Source of the DNA: CAUZIZ01 sp965218775 | GTDB taxonomy: Bacteria > Acidobacteriota > UBA6911 > RPQK01 > JAJDTT01 | Length of the DNA: 64,000 bases | Direction: 5' to 3' | Assembly (NCBI GenBank): GCA_965218775.1 | Contig: CBDCLS010000005.1 | Span: 682,001-746,000 of the forward strand | Part shown: one piece after another, positions 17,649 to 26,343 of the stretch | Layout: the number at the start of each line of letters is the position of its first letter | Position numbering within the stretch: the first letter of the stretch is position 1 | Translations under genes and position numbers: made by a program | The notes under the pieces: model-generated | Database searches by the model: none | What the model saw: the letters and a program-made list of their open reading frames with translations, nothing else | Told to the model about the DNA's origin: nothing

Positions 17649-18911
17649 ATGCCCTTGGAAGATCTATTTCGTAGTCGGGAGGCCCTGAAGCGTTTTCGAA
17701 TGGCGCCACTGGGTGCGGAGATGGACCGCTTCGGTGAGTGGCTTCGCGAGCAAGGATTCTGTCGTGACGTGGTGCGCCGCCGAGTCTGGCAAGTGTCGCA
17801 CTTCAATCAATACCTTCGAGACGGGGGCCTCCAAGCGGCTCGCGAGGTGGACGAAGAGCTCGCGCAACAGTTTATCGGCCAGCATCTGCCACGCTGCCGA
17901 TGTGGCGGTGGGCGGCGGCGCCAACACGGGGAGGTCCCGAGGTCGGTTCGCTGCTTCTTGACGTATCTGTGCGAGCGAGATCTGCTCGCGCCTTGCCCCC
18001 AGCCGGCATTGGAGCTACCCGGCGTTCTGGAGGAGTTTCTAGAGTACTTGAAGGGCGAAGGCGGCCGGGCTCAGAGGACGATCGATCTGCACCGCCGTTA
18101 TCTGCTGGCTTTCCTGGAGGAGGTGGGTGTCGCTTCCGATCGGCAAGCTTTGGCTCAACTGAGACCGGAGCAGGTTCAAGCCGGCTTCGCCCACGTCACC
18201 GAAGGCCGGGGCAAAAGCCTCCCTCGACGCCTGCAAGGCATCTTACGCAACTTCTTCCGCTTCGCTCATCAGCACGGGTCCCTCCAGCGCGATCTGGCAC
18301 AGGCCGTGCCCCCGATCCGCAGCTACCGGCTGTCGCACGTTCCCCAGGGTCTGTCCGAGCAGCAAGCCCGGAAGCTGCTCGAGGGCATCGATCGGACGAC
18401 GGCCCTGGGCCGGCGCGATTTTGCCATCCTCCAACTGCTGGACACCTACGGAGTCCGAGGAGGCCAGATTCGCGCCCTCCGACTTCAAGACCTCCGCTGG
18501 AGAGAGCAGCAGATCCACTTTCCCGCCCACAAGGGAGGCAAGCCGGTGCGGGTGCCGCTGACCGAGGCAGCCGGCGAAGCCGTCCTGGAGTACCTTCGTC
18601 AGGGACGTCCGCCCGCTCCCTACCCGGAAGTCTTCTTGACCGCCAAGGCCCCGATTCACCCGCTGACCGAGCCGTCTACGGTTTCGGTGATGGTGGCCTC
18701 TCGCCTGCGCCAAGCCGGGATCGACGGATCTGCCAAAGGCTCTCATGCCTTCCGTTATGGCTTCGCCACCCGGATGCTCGCTCAGGGGCAATCCCTCAAG
18801 ACGATCGCCGATCTGCTGGGGCACCGTCACATCAACAGCAGCTTCCTCTACACCAAAGTCGACCTGAGCCGGCTCCGAGACTTGCCCCTGCCCTGGCCGG
18901 AGGAGGTGTAA
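17649..18911 (+). CDS. ritA: RIT tyrosine recombinase A, copy 1
   Basis: A 420-residue tyrosine recombinase, first of the trio. The N-terminal SAM-like DNA-binding region carries an unusual Cys/Arg stretch (LPRCRCGGGRRRQHGEV). The catalytic domain shows Arg in YGVRGGQIRALRL (about 269), HAFRYGFATRML (about 366-369), LGHRHINSS and the nucleophile Tyr in FLYTKVDLSRL (about 400). The ATG at 17649 follows AGGAGGT. A small hairpin (GTCCC, six-base loop, GGGAC) at 17617-17632 sits just upstream of the ribosome site. All active-site residues are intact. Confidence 0.9.
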   Translation: MPLEDLFRSREALKRFRMAPLGAEMDRFGEWLREQGFCRDVVRRRVWQVSHFNQYLRDGGLQAAREVDEELAQQFIGQHLPRCRCGGGRRRQHGEVPRSVRCFLTYLCERDLLAPCPQPALELPGVLEEFLEYLKGEGGRAQRTIDLHRRYLLAFLEEVGVASDRQALAQLRPEQVQAGFAHVTEGRGKSLPRRLQGILRNFFRFAHQHGSLQRDLAQAVPPIRSYRLSHVPQGLSEQQARKLLEGIDRTTALGRRDFAILQLLDTYGVRGGQIRALRLQDLRWREQQIHFPAHKGGKPVRVPLTEAAGEAVLEYLRQGRPPAPYPEVFLTAKAPIHPLTEPSTVSVMVASRLRQAGIDGSAKGSHAFRYGFATRMLAQGQSLKTIADLLGHRHINSSFLYTKVDLSRLRDLPLPWPEEV

Positions 18912-18913
18912 TC

Positions 18914-19891
18914 ATGCCCCAGTCAAACTTTCTCAGCACGCTGGCCGAGCGCCTTGGTGCCTACGTCGAGTTTCGAACTCTGGGCGGCGTCGACGCCCGC
19001 GCTCAGATCCAACTGCTGCGACCTTTCGACCGCTTCCTTCAGCAGGAAGGGTTTCAAGGGCCGTGGCCCACGCGCGATCTCCTGCAGCGCTATCTCAGCA
19101 CGCTCGAGCCCCTGCACCCAGGCTCGCGCGGAAACCGCCTGGCCGTCGTGCGCCAGTTCTGTCGCTACCTGCGTCAGTTTGAACCCGAAGCTTACCTCCC
19201 GCCACGCATCCGCTCCCTGGAGCGCCGGCCCCTACGGGTTCCCCATATCTATACCCAAAGCGAGATCCAAGCGCTGCTACAGGCGGCGCGCCGTTTGGGG
19301 CCTTCGGGCTCGTTGCGACCCCAGACTTACTGGACTTTCTTCGGACTGCTGTACACCACCGGGCTGCGTTGCGGCGAGGCCTTTGCCCTGAATCTAGGCG
19401 ATCTTGATCTGCCGCAGCAGTTGCTTTACATCCACCGGGGCAAGTTCGGCAAGTCGCGTCTGGTTCCCCTCTCGGCTTCCACCTCGCGGGTGCTGGGGCG
19501 CTACCGCAAGCAGCGTTGCCGAGCCTATCCGCGGGGATCAGACCGTCCCCTGTTCGTCACCCTCACCGGACACCGTCTGTATCATACCAACGCTGATTTT
19601 GCCCTCCGGCAATGTCTCAGCCGCTGCGGTTTGCGCGGGGGAAAGGGGTGTCCCGGGCCCCGCCTCCATGACCTGCGTCACAGCTATGCCTCGACGCGCC
19701 TGCTCAGTTGGTATCGGGAGGGCAAAGACCCGCAGGCGCTGTTGCCGCTTCTGGCCACTTATCTGGGCCATGTTAGCGTCACCTCGACTCAAGTCTACCT
19801 CCGAGCTACGGCGGAGTTACTCGAGCAGGCCCAAGAGCGTTTCCGGGCGAACTTTCGCCAAAACATCTTGCCGAAGGGAGAAGCACCATGA
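18914..19891 (+). CDS. ritB: RIT tyrosine recombinase B, copy 1
   Basis: A 325-residue recombinase, start ATG at 18914 two bases after the ritA stop, with GGAGGAGGTG overlapping the end of ritA. Catalytic motifs are TGLRCGEAFALNL (Arg about 152), LHDLRHSYAS (about 252-255), LGHVSVTSTQ and VYLRAT (Tyr about 294). The open frame extends back to 17900 but that part overlaps ritA out of frame and has no recombinase features, so 18914 is the real start. It overlaps ritC by four bases (ATGA). Confidence 0.9.
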   Translation: MPQSNFLSTLAERLGAYVEFRTLGGVDARAQIQLLRPFDRFLQQEGFQGPWPTRDLLQRYLSTLEPLHPGSRGNRLAVVRQFCRYLRQFEPEAYLPPRIRSLERRPLRVPHIYTQSEIQALLQAARRLGPSGSLRPQTYWTFFGLLYTTGLRCGEAFALNLGDLDLPQQLLYIHRGKFGKSRLVPLSASTSRVLGRYRKQRCRAYPRGSDRPLFVTLTGHRLYHTNADFALRQCLSRCGLRGGKGCPGPRLHDLRHSYASTRLLSWYREGKDPQALLPLLATYLGHVSVTSTQVYLRATAELLEQAQERFRANFRQNILPKGEAP

Positions 19892-20961
19892 ACGCCACCC
19901 ACCTGATCGCCCGTTTCGTCGAGGGATTTTTCCACGACTACCTCGCCGGACAAAGGGGGCTGAGTCGCAATACCATTGTTAGTTACCGGGACGCTCTGAA
20001 GCTCTTTCTCCGCTTTGCCCGTGAGCGTCTGGGCAAACCCGTCGATAAGCTCACCGTCGAGGACGTCGACCACCAAGTGGTCACCGCCTTTCTGGAGCAC
20101 CTCGAAGTCTCCCGAGGCAATAGCCCTCGAACGCGCAACAACCGGCTGGCTGCCCTGCATAGTTTCTTCCGCTATGTGGGCGAACAAGAGCCGTTGCTCT
20201 TGGGCCGCTCTCAGCGCATCTGCGCCATTCCCCTGAAGCGGACCGAGCACCGAACTATCGACTATCTCGAGGATCAGGAGCTGCGGGCTCTGCTCGAGAG
20301 CGTCGATCAGAGCTCGCGAAACGGCCGGCGAGATTATGCCCTGCTCCTGTTTCTGTACAACACCGGTGCCCGGGTTCAAGAAGCGGTCGACCTCGAGCGG
20401 ACCGACTTACGTCTGGAGGCCCCGTTCCAGGTCCGCCTCACCGGCAAAGGCAACAAAGAGCGCGTCTGCCCGCTCTGGCCCGAGACGGTGGCCGCCTTGC
20501 AAACCTATCTGGGGGGCCGAGATCCCGATCCCGCGGACGTGCCCTCTGTTTTTGTCAATGCCCAGGGCCGGCCGATTACCCGTTTTGGGATTCGCTATAT
20601 TGTGCGTCGACACGGAGCCCAAGCGGCACAGAGCTGTCCTTCGATCCAAGCCAAGCGCCTCAGTCCTCACCTGCTGAGACACTCGACGGCGATGCACCTT
20701 CTACAGTCGGGCAACGATCTCAGTGTCGTCAAGGACTGGATGGGTCATGCGGATCTGAACACCACTCACGGCTATGTGGAGATCGACATGAAGATGAAAC
20801 GCAAAGCGCTGCAGGCCGCCGAAGCCCCTCACGTCAAAACGCCGGCCAGCCGCCGTTCCAAATGGCTCCAGCCGGGCATCCTCCAATGGCTCGATGAACT
20901 CTCAAAGGAGGCCAGTATTATGTGCAGTACTGCACCGACCTCGGCTACCGTCAAAGGTTGA
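19888..20961 (+). CDS. ritC: RIT tyrosine recombinase C, copy 1
   Basis: A 357-residue recombinase overlapping ritB by ATGA. It contains NTIVSYRDALKLFLRF in the SAM-like domain, TGARVQEAVDLERTDL (Arg about 161), HLLRHSTAMHLLQSG (about 261-264), MGHADLNTTHGYVEID (Tyr about 296) and a C-terminal helical tail past residue 310. Residue 218 is Val here (GTG at 20539) and Met in copy 2. About 60 bp separate its stop from the right end of the element. Confidence 0.9.
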   Translation: MNATHLIARFVEGFFHDYLAGQRGLSRNTIVSYRDALKLFLRFARERLGKPVDKLTVEDVDHQVVTAFLEHLEVSRGNSPRTRNNRLAALHSFFRYVGEQEPLLLGRSQRICAIPLKRTEHRTIDYLEDQELRALLESVDQSSRNGRRDYALLLFLYNTGARVQEAVDLERTDLRLEAPFQVRLTGKGNKERVCPLWPETVAALQTYLGGRDPDPADVPSVFVNAQGRPITRFGIRYIVRRHGAQAAQSCPSIQAKRLSPHLLRHSTAMHLLQSGNDLSVVKDWMGHADLNTTHGYVEIDMKMKRKALQAAEAPHVKTPASRRSKWLQPGILQWLDELSKEASIMCSTAPTSATVKG

Positions 20962-20995
20962 CTGATGGGCATCGTAGCGATCTCAGGGAGGACCT

Positions 20996-21026
20996 ACTTC
21001 ACATAACGCAACGCTTTACATGTCAT
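20996..21026 (-). repeat. RIT copy 1 right terminal inverted repeat
   Basis: On the minus strand it starts ATGACATGTAAAGCGTTG. It ends at TCAT (21023-21026), beyond which the kinase sequence resumes directly with GTTCATCGCC. No palindromic spacer is present on this side. Confidence 0.88.
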
Positions 21027-24000
21027 GTTCATCGCCATGACGTATTACCCAGGTGAAACTCTGAAGCAGAAGATAGAGAAGGGTCGACTGGGGACGGACG
21101 AGGCGTTGGGAATCACTCGGCAAGTGGCAGAGGGCCTGGCTGTGGCGCACCGACACGGGATCGTCCACCGGGACGTCAAGACGGCCAATATCCTCTTGAC
21201 CGCCGATGGAACCGTCAAAATCGTCGACTTTGGTGTGGCGAAGGTAGCCGGCGGTGATGCCACCGTGACAGGCAACGTCATGGGCACGGTGGCATATATG
21301 AGCCCCGAGCAGGTGCAGGGCAAAGGGGTCGATCATCGAACGGATCAGTGGTCACTGGGAGTGGTCTTGTACCAGATGCTAACTGGCAAACAGCCTTTCC
21401 AAGGCGAAGATATACCGTCCACTATCTCTTCCATCTTGCTCCAGACTCCGGCACCCCTGGCTCACAGCGTCGAGGACGTCCCCAAAAGCCTCCAGGGAAT
21501 TGTCAATCGACTCCTGGCCAAGGATCCAGATAATCGATACGCCGACGAGGCCGAACTGATCGCCGACTTGAAGCTCTCGGCTCCAGTCGCCGTTTCTGAA
21601 GGCGTCGGGGCAAACCCGCAAGAGTTGCGACCCACGCTTCCCAACCAACTACCGACGTCTCTCACGACCTTCATCGGGCGCGAACAAGAAATAGAACAGC
21701 TGAAGACGCTGCTTTCCCGCACCCGCCTGTTGACACTCATAGGCAGTGGGGGCAGTGGTAAAACACGCCTTGCTCTGCAGGTCGCGACCGAGGTAGCCCA
21801 CGACTTTGAGGATGGGGCCTGCTTCATTGGGCTGGCACCCATCACCGATCCCAGTCTCGTGGGATCCAGCATGGCCCAGGTGCTCGGCGTTCGGGAGGCG
21901 GGCGGTGTGCCGATCCACGAGCGTCTCATGACCTTTCTGCGCGATGTGCGGGGGTTGCTTCTTCTTGACAACTTCGAGCAGGTCGTGGAGGCGGCCCCGT
22001 TGGTAGTGTCATTGCTTGAGGCCTGCCCCGGCCTCAAGGTCCTGGTCACTAGCCGGGCCCCTCTTCATGTCCAGGGTGAGCAGGAGTTTCCCGTGCCACC
22101 CCTGGTGCTCCCCGAGGTTGGAAACCTTCCTTCACCCAAACAATTGGCCGAGTACGAAGCCGTTGCCCTTTTCTTGGAGCGGGCTAAAGCCGTTCGACCG
22201 GACTTCAGATTAGACGATGACAACGCTACTACCGTGACCGAGGTCTGTGTCCGCCTGGATGGGTTGCCCCTGGCCATTGAGCTAGCCGCCTCCCGGATCA
22301 AATTGCTTCCTCCTCGGGCAATCCTGACTCGGCTAGAGCATCGTTTTGACCTGCTGACCCACGGGGGCCGAGAGGTGCCGGCCCGACACCGAACCCTTCG
22401 GGAAGCGATTGGCTGGAGCTACGAGCTGCTCAACAAGGACGAGAAGAAACTCTTCCGGCGGACGGCGGTGTTTGCAGGAGGGCACACGGTCGAGGCAGCA
22501 GCAGCGGTGCACCGTGCCGGTATAGGCCAGGAGATCGAGTTGCTCGAAAGCCTCTCCTCGCTAGTGGATCAGAACCTGATCCAACAGCAGGAGCAGGAGG
22601 ACGGAGAGCCTCGCTTTCTCAGGCTCGAGACCATCAGGGAGTTTAGCCTGGAGTGCCTGAGGGCAAGCGGAGAAGAAGCTACGGTTCGCCGAAACCATCT
22701 CGGCTATTTCCTGGATTTGGCGGAGCAAGCAGAACCCTTCCTGACAGGCCCCCAACAGGGGACCTGGCTAGGCCGTCTGGCGCGGGAACAGGATAACCTC
22801 CGCGTCGCCATGAACTTCGCACTGGAGGTCGACGATCAATCAGCCTGCCGGCTGGGTGTAGCGCTCTGGCGCTTCTGGCTTGTTCATGGGCATCTCAACG
22901 AAGGCGGCGAACAACTGGATCAGATCCTGACTCAAGCGGGTTCTTCCATATCGGCGGCGATACGAGCCCAACTTCTCACCGGAGCTGGAACGCTGTCCCA
23001 CAATCGCGGCTACTACCCTGCGGCTCGCTCGTTCTTCGAAGAAAGCCTCGCCTTCTATCGCGAGCAAGAAAACAAGCAGGGGATCGCCGACACCCTCAAC
23101 AACCTGGGCTGGGTGGCGTGGCGGCTGGGCGACTATGCTCATGCTTGGACCCTCTCCGAAGAGGGTCTGGCCCTACATCGGGAGCTGGGGCAGAAACGGG
23201 GCGCGGCCCTGGCACTGAACAATATGGGTTGGGTGGCACATGCCCGAGGCGACTTTACCGAGGCCCTCCGTCTCCACCAGGAGAGTCTGGAGCTACAGCG
23301 GAAACGAGGCGATGAGCGGGGAACAGCGTTTGCTCTGACTTGCCTGGGATGGTCGACCTACAAGCGGGATGATCCGGAAGGAGCGCGTGATCTCCTGGAG
23401 GAGGCGCAGACACTGTTCCGGCAAGTTGGCGAACGGCAACTCTTGGCGTTTTGCATCAGCATTCTGGCCGAGGTTGTCTACCATCTGGGCGACACCGAAC
23501 AGGCGAGCGCCCATCTGAAGGATGAAAGCCTACCCATCTTCGGAGATATCGGCGACCGGTATGGTCTGACCGTGGCGCTTTGCGTATACGGGGACGTACT
23601 GTGGACGGAGGGAAGTCATGAGGAGGCCAAGAAGTGTTACCAGGAGACCCTGCAGATTCGAGAGGAGATGAGTGACAAGTGGGGTACCGCCCAGTCTCTG
23701 TGTCGGTTGGCTCAGGTTGCCATAGAGGAGCACGACATCGCAGGTGCCATGAAACTGCTGAAGCGGAGTCTCATCCTGCGCCGGGATCTAGAAGACAAGT
23801 ACGGGATCGCAGAATGCCTACTGGCACTGGCAGGTGCGGCCCTTCATAGTAACTTGCCGAAGAGAGCTGGATTGCTGCTTGGAGCCGCCGAGGCCTTACG
23901 ACAGTCAATTCGTGGCACGCTTTCGCCTCGCGACAAAGCGACGAGCGAACATCTCCTGACCACCCTGCCAAAGAAACTGAGCCGGAAGGCCTTCTCTGCC

Positions 24001-24075
24001 GCTCGGGCAGAGGGCTCCAAGATGAAGCTCCATGAGTCCATTGCCTGCGGCCTGAATTCGGATGACGCAATTTAA
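21025..24075 (+). pseudogene. Ser/Thr kinase-ATPase-TPR regulator, C-terminal fragment
   Basis: A 1016-residue remainder of the kinase split by RIT copy 1. It begins MFIAMTYYPGETLKQKI in the kinase hinge, then has IVHRDVKTANILL (catalytic loop), KIVDFGVAK and VAYMSPEQV. It continues into an NB-ARC/AfsR-like ATPase (P-loop LIGSGGSGKTRLALQ, about residue 240; LLLLDNFEQVV) and ends in a long TPR array (about 620-960). The rejoined protein would be ~1173 residues. The ATG at 21025 arises from the junction TCATG and lacks a ribosome site. If translated, the ATPase/TPR part might still work without kinase activity (inference). Confidence 0.9.
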
Positions 24076-24141
24076 GCAGATTCCGCGCTATTAGTAAGTG
24101 AGACCGTTCCGAGAAACAGAAACTTAAGGAGGACGAAGAGC

Positions 24142-24567
24142 ATGGAAACGAAACCAGCTGTCGACAAGAACGAGAGAAAAGCCCAACTTCATGCCATTGC
24201 ACGTGGGTACGTGACTGAGGGGCTGGGGAAAGGGAACTTCGATGCCATCCCTTACGCCGCCGACGTGTCCCTGCGCGCACCGCTCGCTCCAGGCGGCTCG
24301 ACGCATCCCCTTAAAGGCCGGGAGAACCTACGCACGGTATGGTGGGCACCACTGCCCGCTCTAGTGGCAGGGGTCGTGGTCGTGGAGTCGTACGTCAATG
24401 AGGACTTGACGCGCACTGCGGTCGAGTTTCACCTCCAGGTAACCAACCCGGCCTGCACGCTGCGGATCCTCGACCGGTTCACGGTCAACGAAGAGGGCGA
24501 GATCGTTCAGCAAGAGAACTACTTCGACCCGCGTGACGTCACCAATTCCGGTTGGCGAGATCAGTAG
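24142..24567 (+). CDS. SnoaL-like (NTF2 fold) protein
   Basis: A 141-residue NTF2-fold protein with the SnoaL-type pattern: a helical start (HAIARGYVTEGLGKGNFDAI), a substrate-cone segment (VSLRAPLAPGG) and the closing strand region VNEEGEIVQQENYFDPRDV. Members act as small hydrolases, cyclases or ligand-binding proteins. AAGGAGGACGAAGAGC precedes the ATG, a strong ribosome site. It is followed by a second NTF2-fold gene. Confidence 0.75.
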   Translation: METKPAVDKNERKAQLHAIARGYVTEGLGKGNFDAIPYAADVSLRAPLAPGGSTHPLKGRENLRTVWWAPLPALVAGVVVVESYVNEDLTRTAVEFHLQVTNPACTLRILDRFTVNEEGEIVQQENYFDPRDVTNSGWRDQ

Positions 24568-24671
24568 CGGTTTGGTGCGAGGATCAATTAGAGTCGGCAC
24601 GACGATTGCAGGATCGACACTGGGGCGCCCGGGTTGTGCCAACCCCAAACACCACCCGGTGGGAGAGAAAT

Positions 24672-25025
24672 ATGTCCAGGGATGAAATGGTTTCTGTCGT
24701 CGAAAGCTATATCACCGGTCTCGGCTCTGGAGATTTCTCCGGCGTGCCGTTCTCCAAAGACATTACTTACGAGAGCCCACTCACGCCAAAGATCCAAGGT
24801 CAGGAAGCAATCGACTTTCTGTCTGGCCTGTTTCCACTAATGCGAGGTGCCGAGATCGTCCAGCACATTGTAGAAGGAGAGTATGTAGCTTCTGTGTTCA
24901 TCCTTCATACGCCCAATGGAAAGACCCACGTATTCGGCAAGTTCCGGGTCATTGGCGGTGAGCTGAAGGAGATCAATCCCTACTACGATCCCTCTGTGCT
25001 CAACCAGGCAGTTGCATCGCTATGA
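24672..25025 (+). CDS. SnoaL-like (NTF2 fold) protein, second copy
   Basis: A 117-residue protein resembling the preceding one: MSRDEMVSVVESYITGLG, ITYESPLTPKIQGQEAI and GELKEINPYYDPSVL match the NTF2/SnoaL fold. The ATG at 24672 follows GGGAGAGAAAT; the longer ORF upstream is not supported. A short piece of a similar gene (GATGAAATGGTTTCTGT) recurs at 34928, beside the MetE-like gene. This suggests that this gene and the MetE-like gene were once neighbours. Confidence 0.75.
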   Translation: MSRDEMVSVVESYITGLGSGDFSGVPFSKDITYESPLTPKIQGQEAIDFLSGLFPLMRGAEIVQHIVEGEYVASVFILHTPNGKTHVFGKFRVIGGELKEINPYYDPSVLNQAVASL

Positions 25026-25052
25026 ATGCCAACCTGCTCCTTTGCTGACGCG

Positions 25053-25145
25053 CGGCTCAATCGCTGGGGGGGAGCCCGGAACCCAGGTGGAAATCGGATG
25101 CAAGAATCTCCGCCTCGGGAAGACCCAGCTCCTTCCTGACCAGAT
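25053..25145 (-). pseudogene. Duplicated 3' end of the MetE-like gene
   Basis: About 92 bp very similar to 34973-35064 (stop codon, GATTGAG context and GGATGCAAGAATCTCCGCC all match, with roughly eight substitutions). It encodes the last ~30 residues of a MetE-like enzyme in the same frame with the same stop. It is cut off exactly where the IS6 terminal repeat GGTACTGTC starts at 25146. Confidence 0.85.
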
Positions 25146-25943
25146 GGTACTGTCAAGTTGAGAGATGGTCGACGAGAATGATCGGATGAAAACGCTTTAC
25201 AAAGGCCATCGCTTTCCCTGTGAAATCATCAGTCGTACCGTGTGGCTTTACCACCGGTTCACCCTCAGTCTGCGAGATGTCGAGGATCTGTTGGCTGAAC
25301 GTCGCGTCCTGGTTTCCCATGAGACCATTCGCCACTAGTGTCTCAAATTCGGACCCCAGTACGCTAGGTCGATTCGACGGAAACAAGGTCGGCTGGGTGA
25401 TATCTGGCATGTTGATGAGTTGTTCGTGAGGCTTCAAGGAAGGCAGGTGTACCTGTGGCGCGCAGTTGATCAGGATGGCGATGTTCTAGACATTCTGGTG
25501 ACCAGGCGTCGGGACAAACGAGCTGCCAAACATTTCTTTCGCAAGGTATTGAAGGAACAAGGCCGACCCCCAGGGAAACTCATCACTGACCAGCTCAAGA
25601 CATATCCCGCCGCACATCGCGAAGTGTTTCCTTCAGTTGAGCACAGAACCGGTCGGTACGAGAATAACCGGGCTGAAGTTTCTCACCAACACACCCGAGA
25701 ACAGGAGAGGCAGATGAGAGGCTTCAAATCAATCCAGCAGTCTCAACGATTCCTCTCTGTCCATGGTCCGGTTCAAAATCTGTTCCGGGTGCGTCGACAC
25801 CAGCTGAGGGCCGCTCATCAGCGACTCCTCCGCGACCGAGCTTTTGCCGACTGGAGGGAGGCAACGTGTGTCTGCTGAGCAGGAGCTGAGCTAGAGTGTA
25901 TGCTGGCTCGGAATCGTCTGCCCAACGTTAACTTGACAGTACC
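25146..25943 (+). mobile_element. IS6-family insertion sequence (798 bp)
   Basis: Bounded by perfect 14-bp inverted repeats GGTACTGTCAAGTT (25146-25159 and 25930-25943). The flanks do not show the expected 8-bp target duplication: the left flank is the MetE 3' fragment and the right flank is the stop codon of an M20 peptidase fragment. This suggests an IS6-mediated deletion or cointegrate event rather than simple insertion. Confidence 0.88.
25186..25878 (+). pseudogene. IS6-family DDE transposase with in-frame amber stop
   Basis: Starts MKTLYKGHRFPCEIISRTVW, with the helix-turn-helix region followed by ETIRH-stop-CLKFG. The TAG at about 25336 replaces the Trp normally found in this motif. 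Downstream, the catalytic residues remain: HVDELFV, LITDQLKTY and NNRAEVSHQ. Only the single stop disables it. A shortened protein from a downstream start would lack the DNA-binding part. Confidence 0.88.
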
Positions 25944-26343
25944 TCAGCGCCGGTAGTCCAGTGGTGCGGTGCGATCCTTGATCAAGGATGTGTACCTAAA
26001 GCCTGCTCCCCGTCGCTTCTCAAACTCGAGACGTGCCTCAGCAATAATTGAGGGCGCTGTGAACAAATCCAGCACGGTCAGTGCAAGAGTTTTCGCAGCC
26101 ACCATCATCCCTTTAGTTCCTATACTTGTTCCACCTGCTGCCACTGCCTGCCATGTGTGGGCTGGAGTCCCGGGCACCCAAGTCGCAGCACGCAGTCCAC
26201 TTGTCGGAACCACCCAACTCACATCTCCTACGTCCGTTGATGCGGTGGACCTCCGAAACTCGAATGGCAGAACATGTTCCTGGGATCCCAGAGGCAGGCC
26301 GCGTTTCTGTCTATCAACGAGGATCGCGCGCTCCGAGAAATAG
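25944..26343 (-). pseudogene. M20 peptidase (AbgB-like) C-terminal fragment
   Basis: The C-terminal ~130 residues of an aminobenzoyl-glutamate hydrolase B-like amidohydrolase. STDVGDVSWVVPT, PGTPAHTWQAVAAGG and KGMMVAAKTLAL are characteristic, and it ends LDYRR with TGA at 25944. The N-terminal catalytic part is missing: upstream sequence is the end of the beta-helix gene. The fragment touches the right end of the IS6 element. It is a remnant, not functional. Confidence 0.8.

Larger units (their letters stand above)
17459..21026 (+). mobile_element. RIT (recombinase-in-trio) element, copy 1
   Basis: A 3568-bp element with three overlapping or abutting tyrosine recombinase genes on the plus strand, bounded by a 31-bp imperfect terminal inverted repeat (2 mismatches) beginning ATGACATGT. 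A 26-bp palindromic spacer precedes the left repeat. It is inserted in the kinase gene at TCAT. Exact removal restores the frame (3568 = 3n+1, matching the frame offset of the halves). By protein comparison it differs from copy 2 only at 20539 (GTG versus ATG), plus one base in the spacer. Confidence 0.93.

Noticed and set aside
17900..18913. Long N-terminal extension of the ritB frame (663-residue ORF), and the same at 30789-31802
   Set aside because: It lies out of frame inside ritA, is Pro/Ser/Arg/Gly-rich as expected from high-GC shadow translation, and the real ritB has its own ribosome site at 18914.
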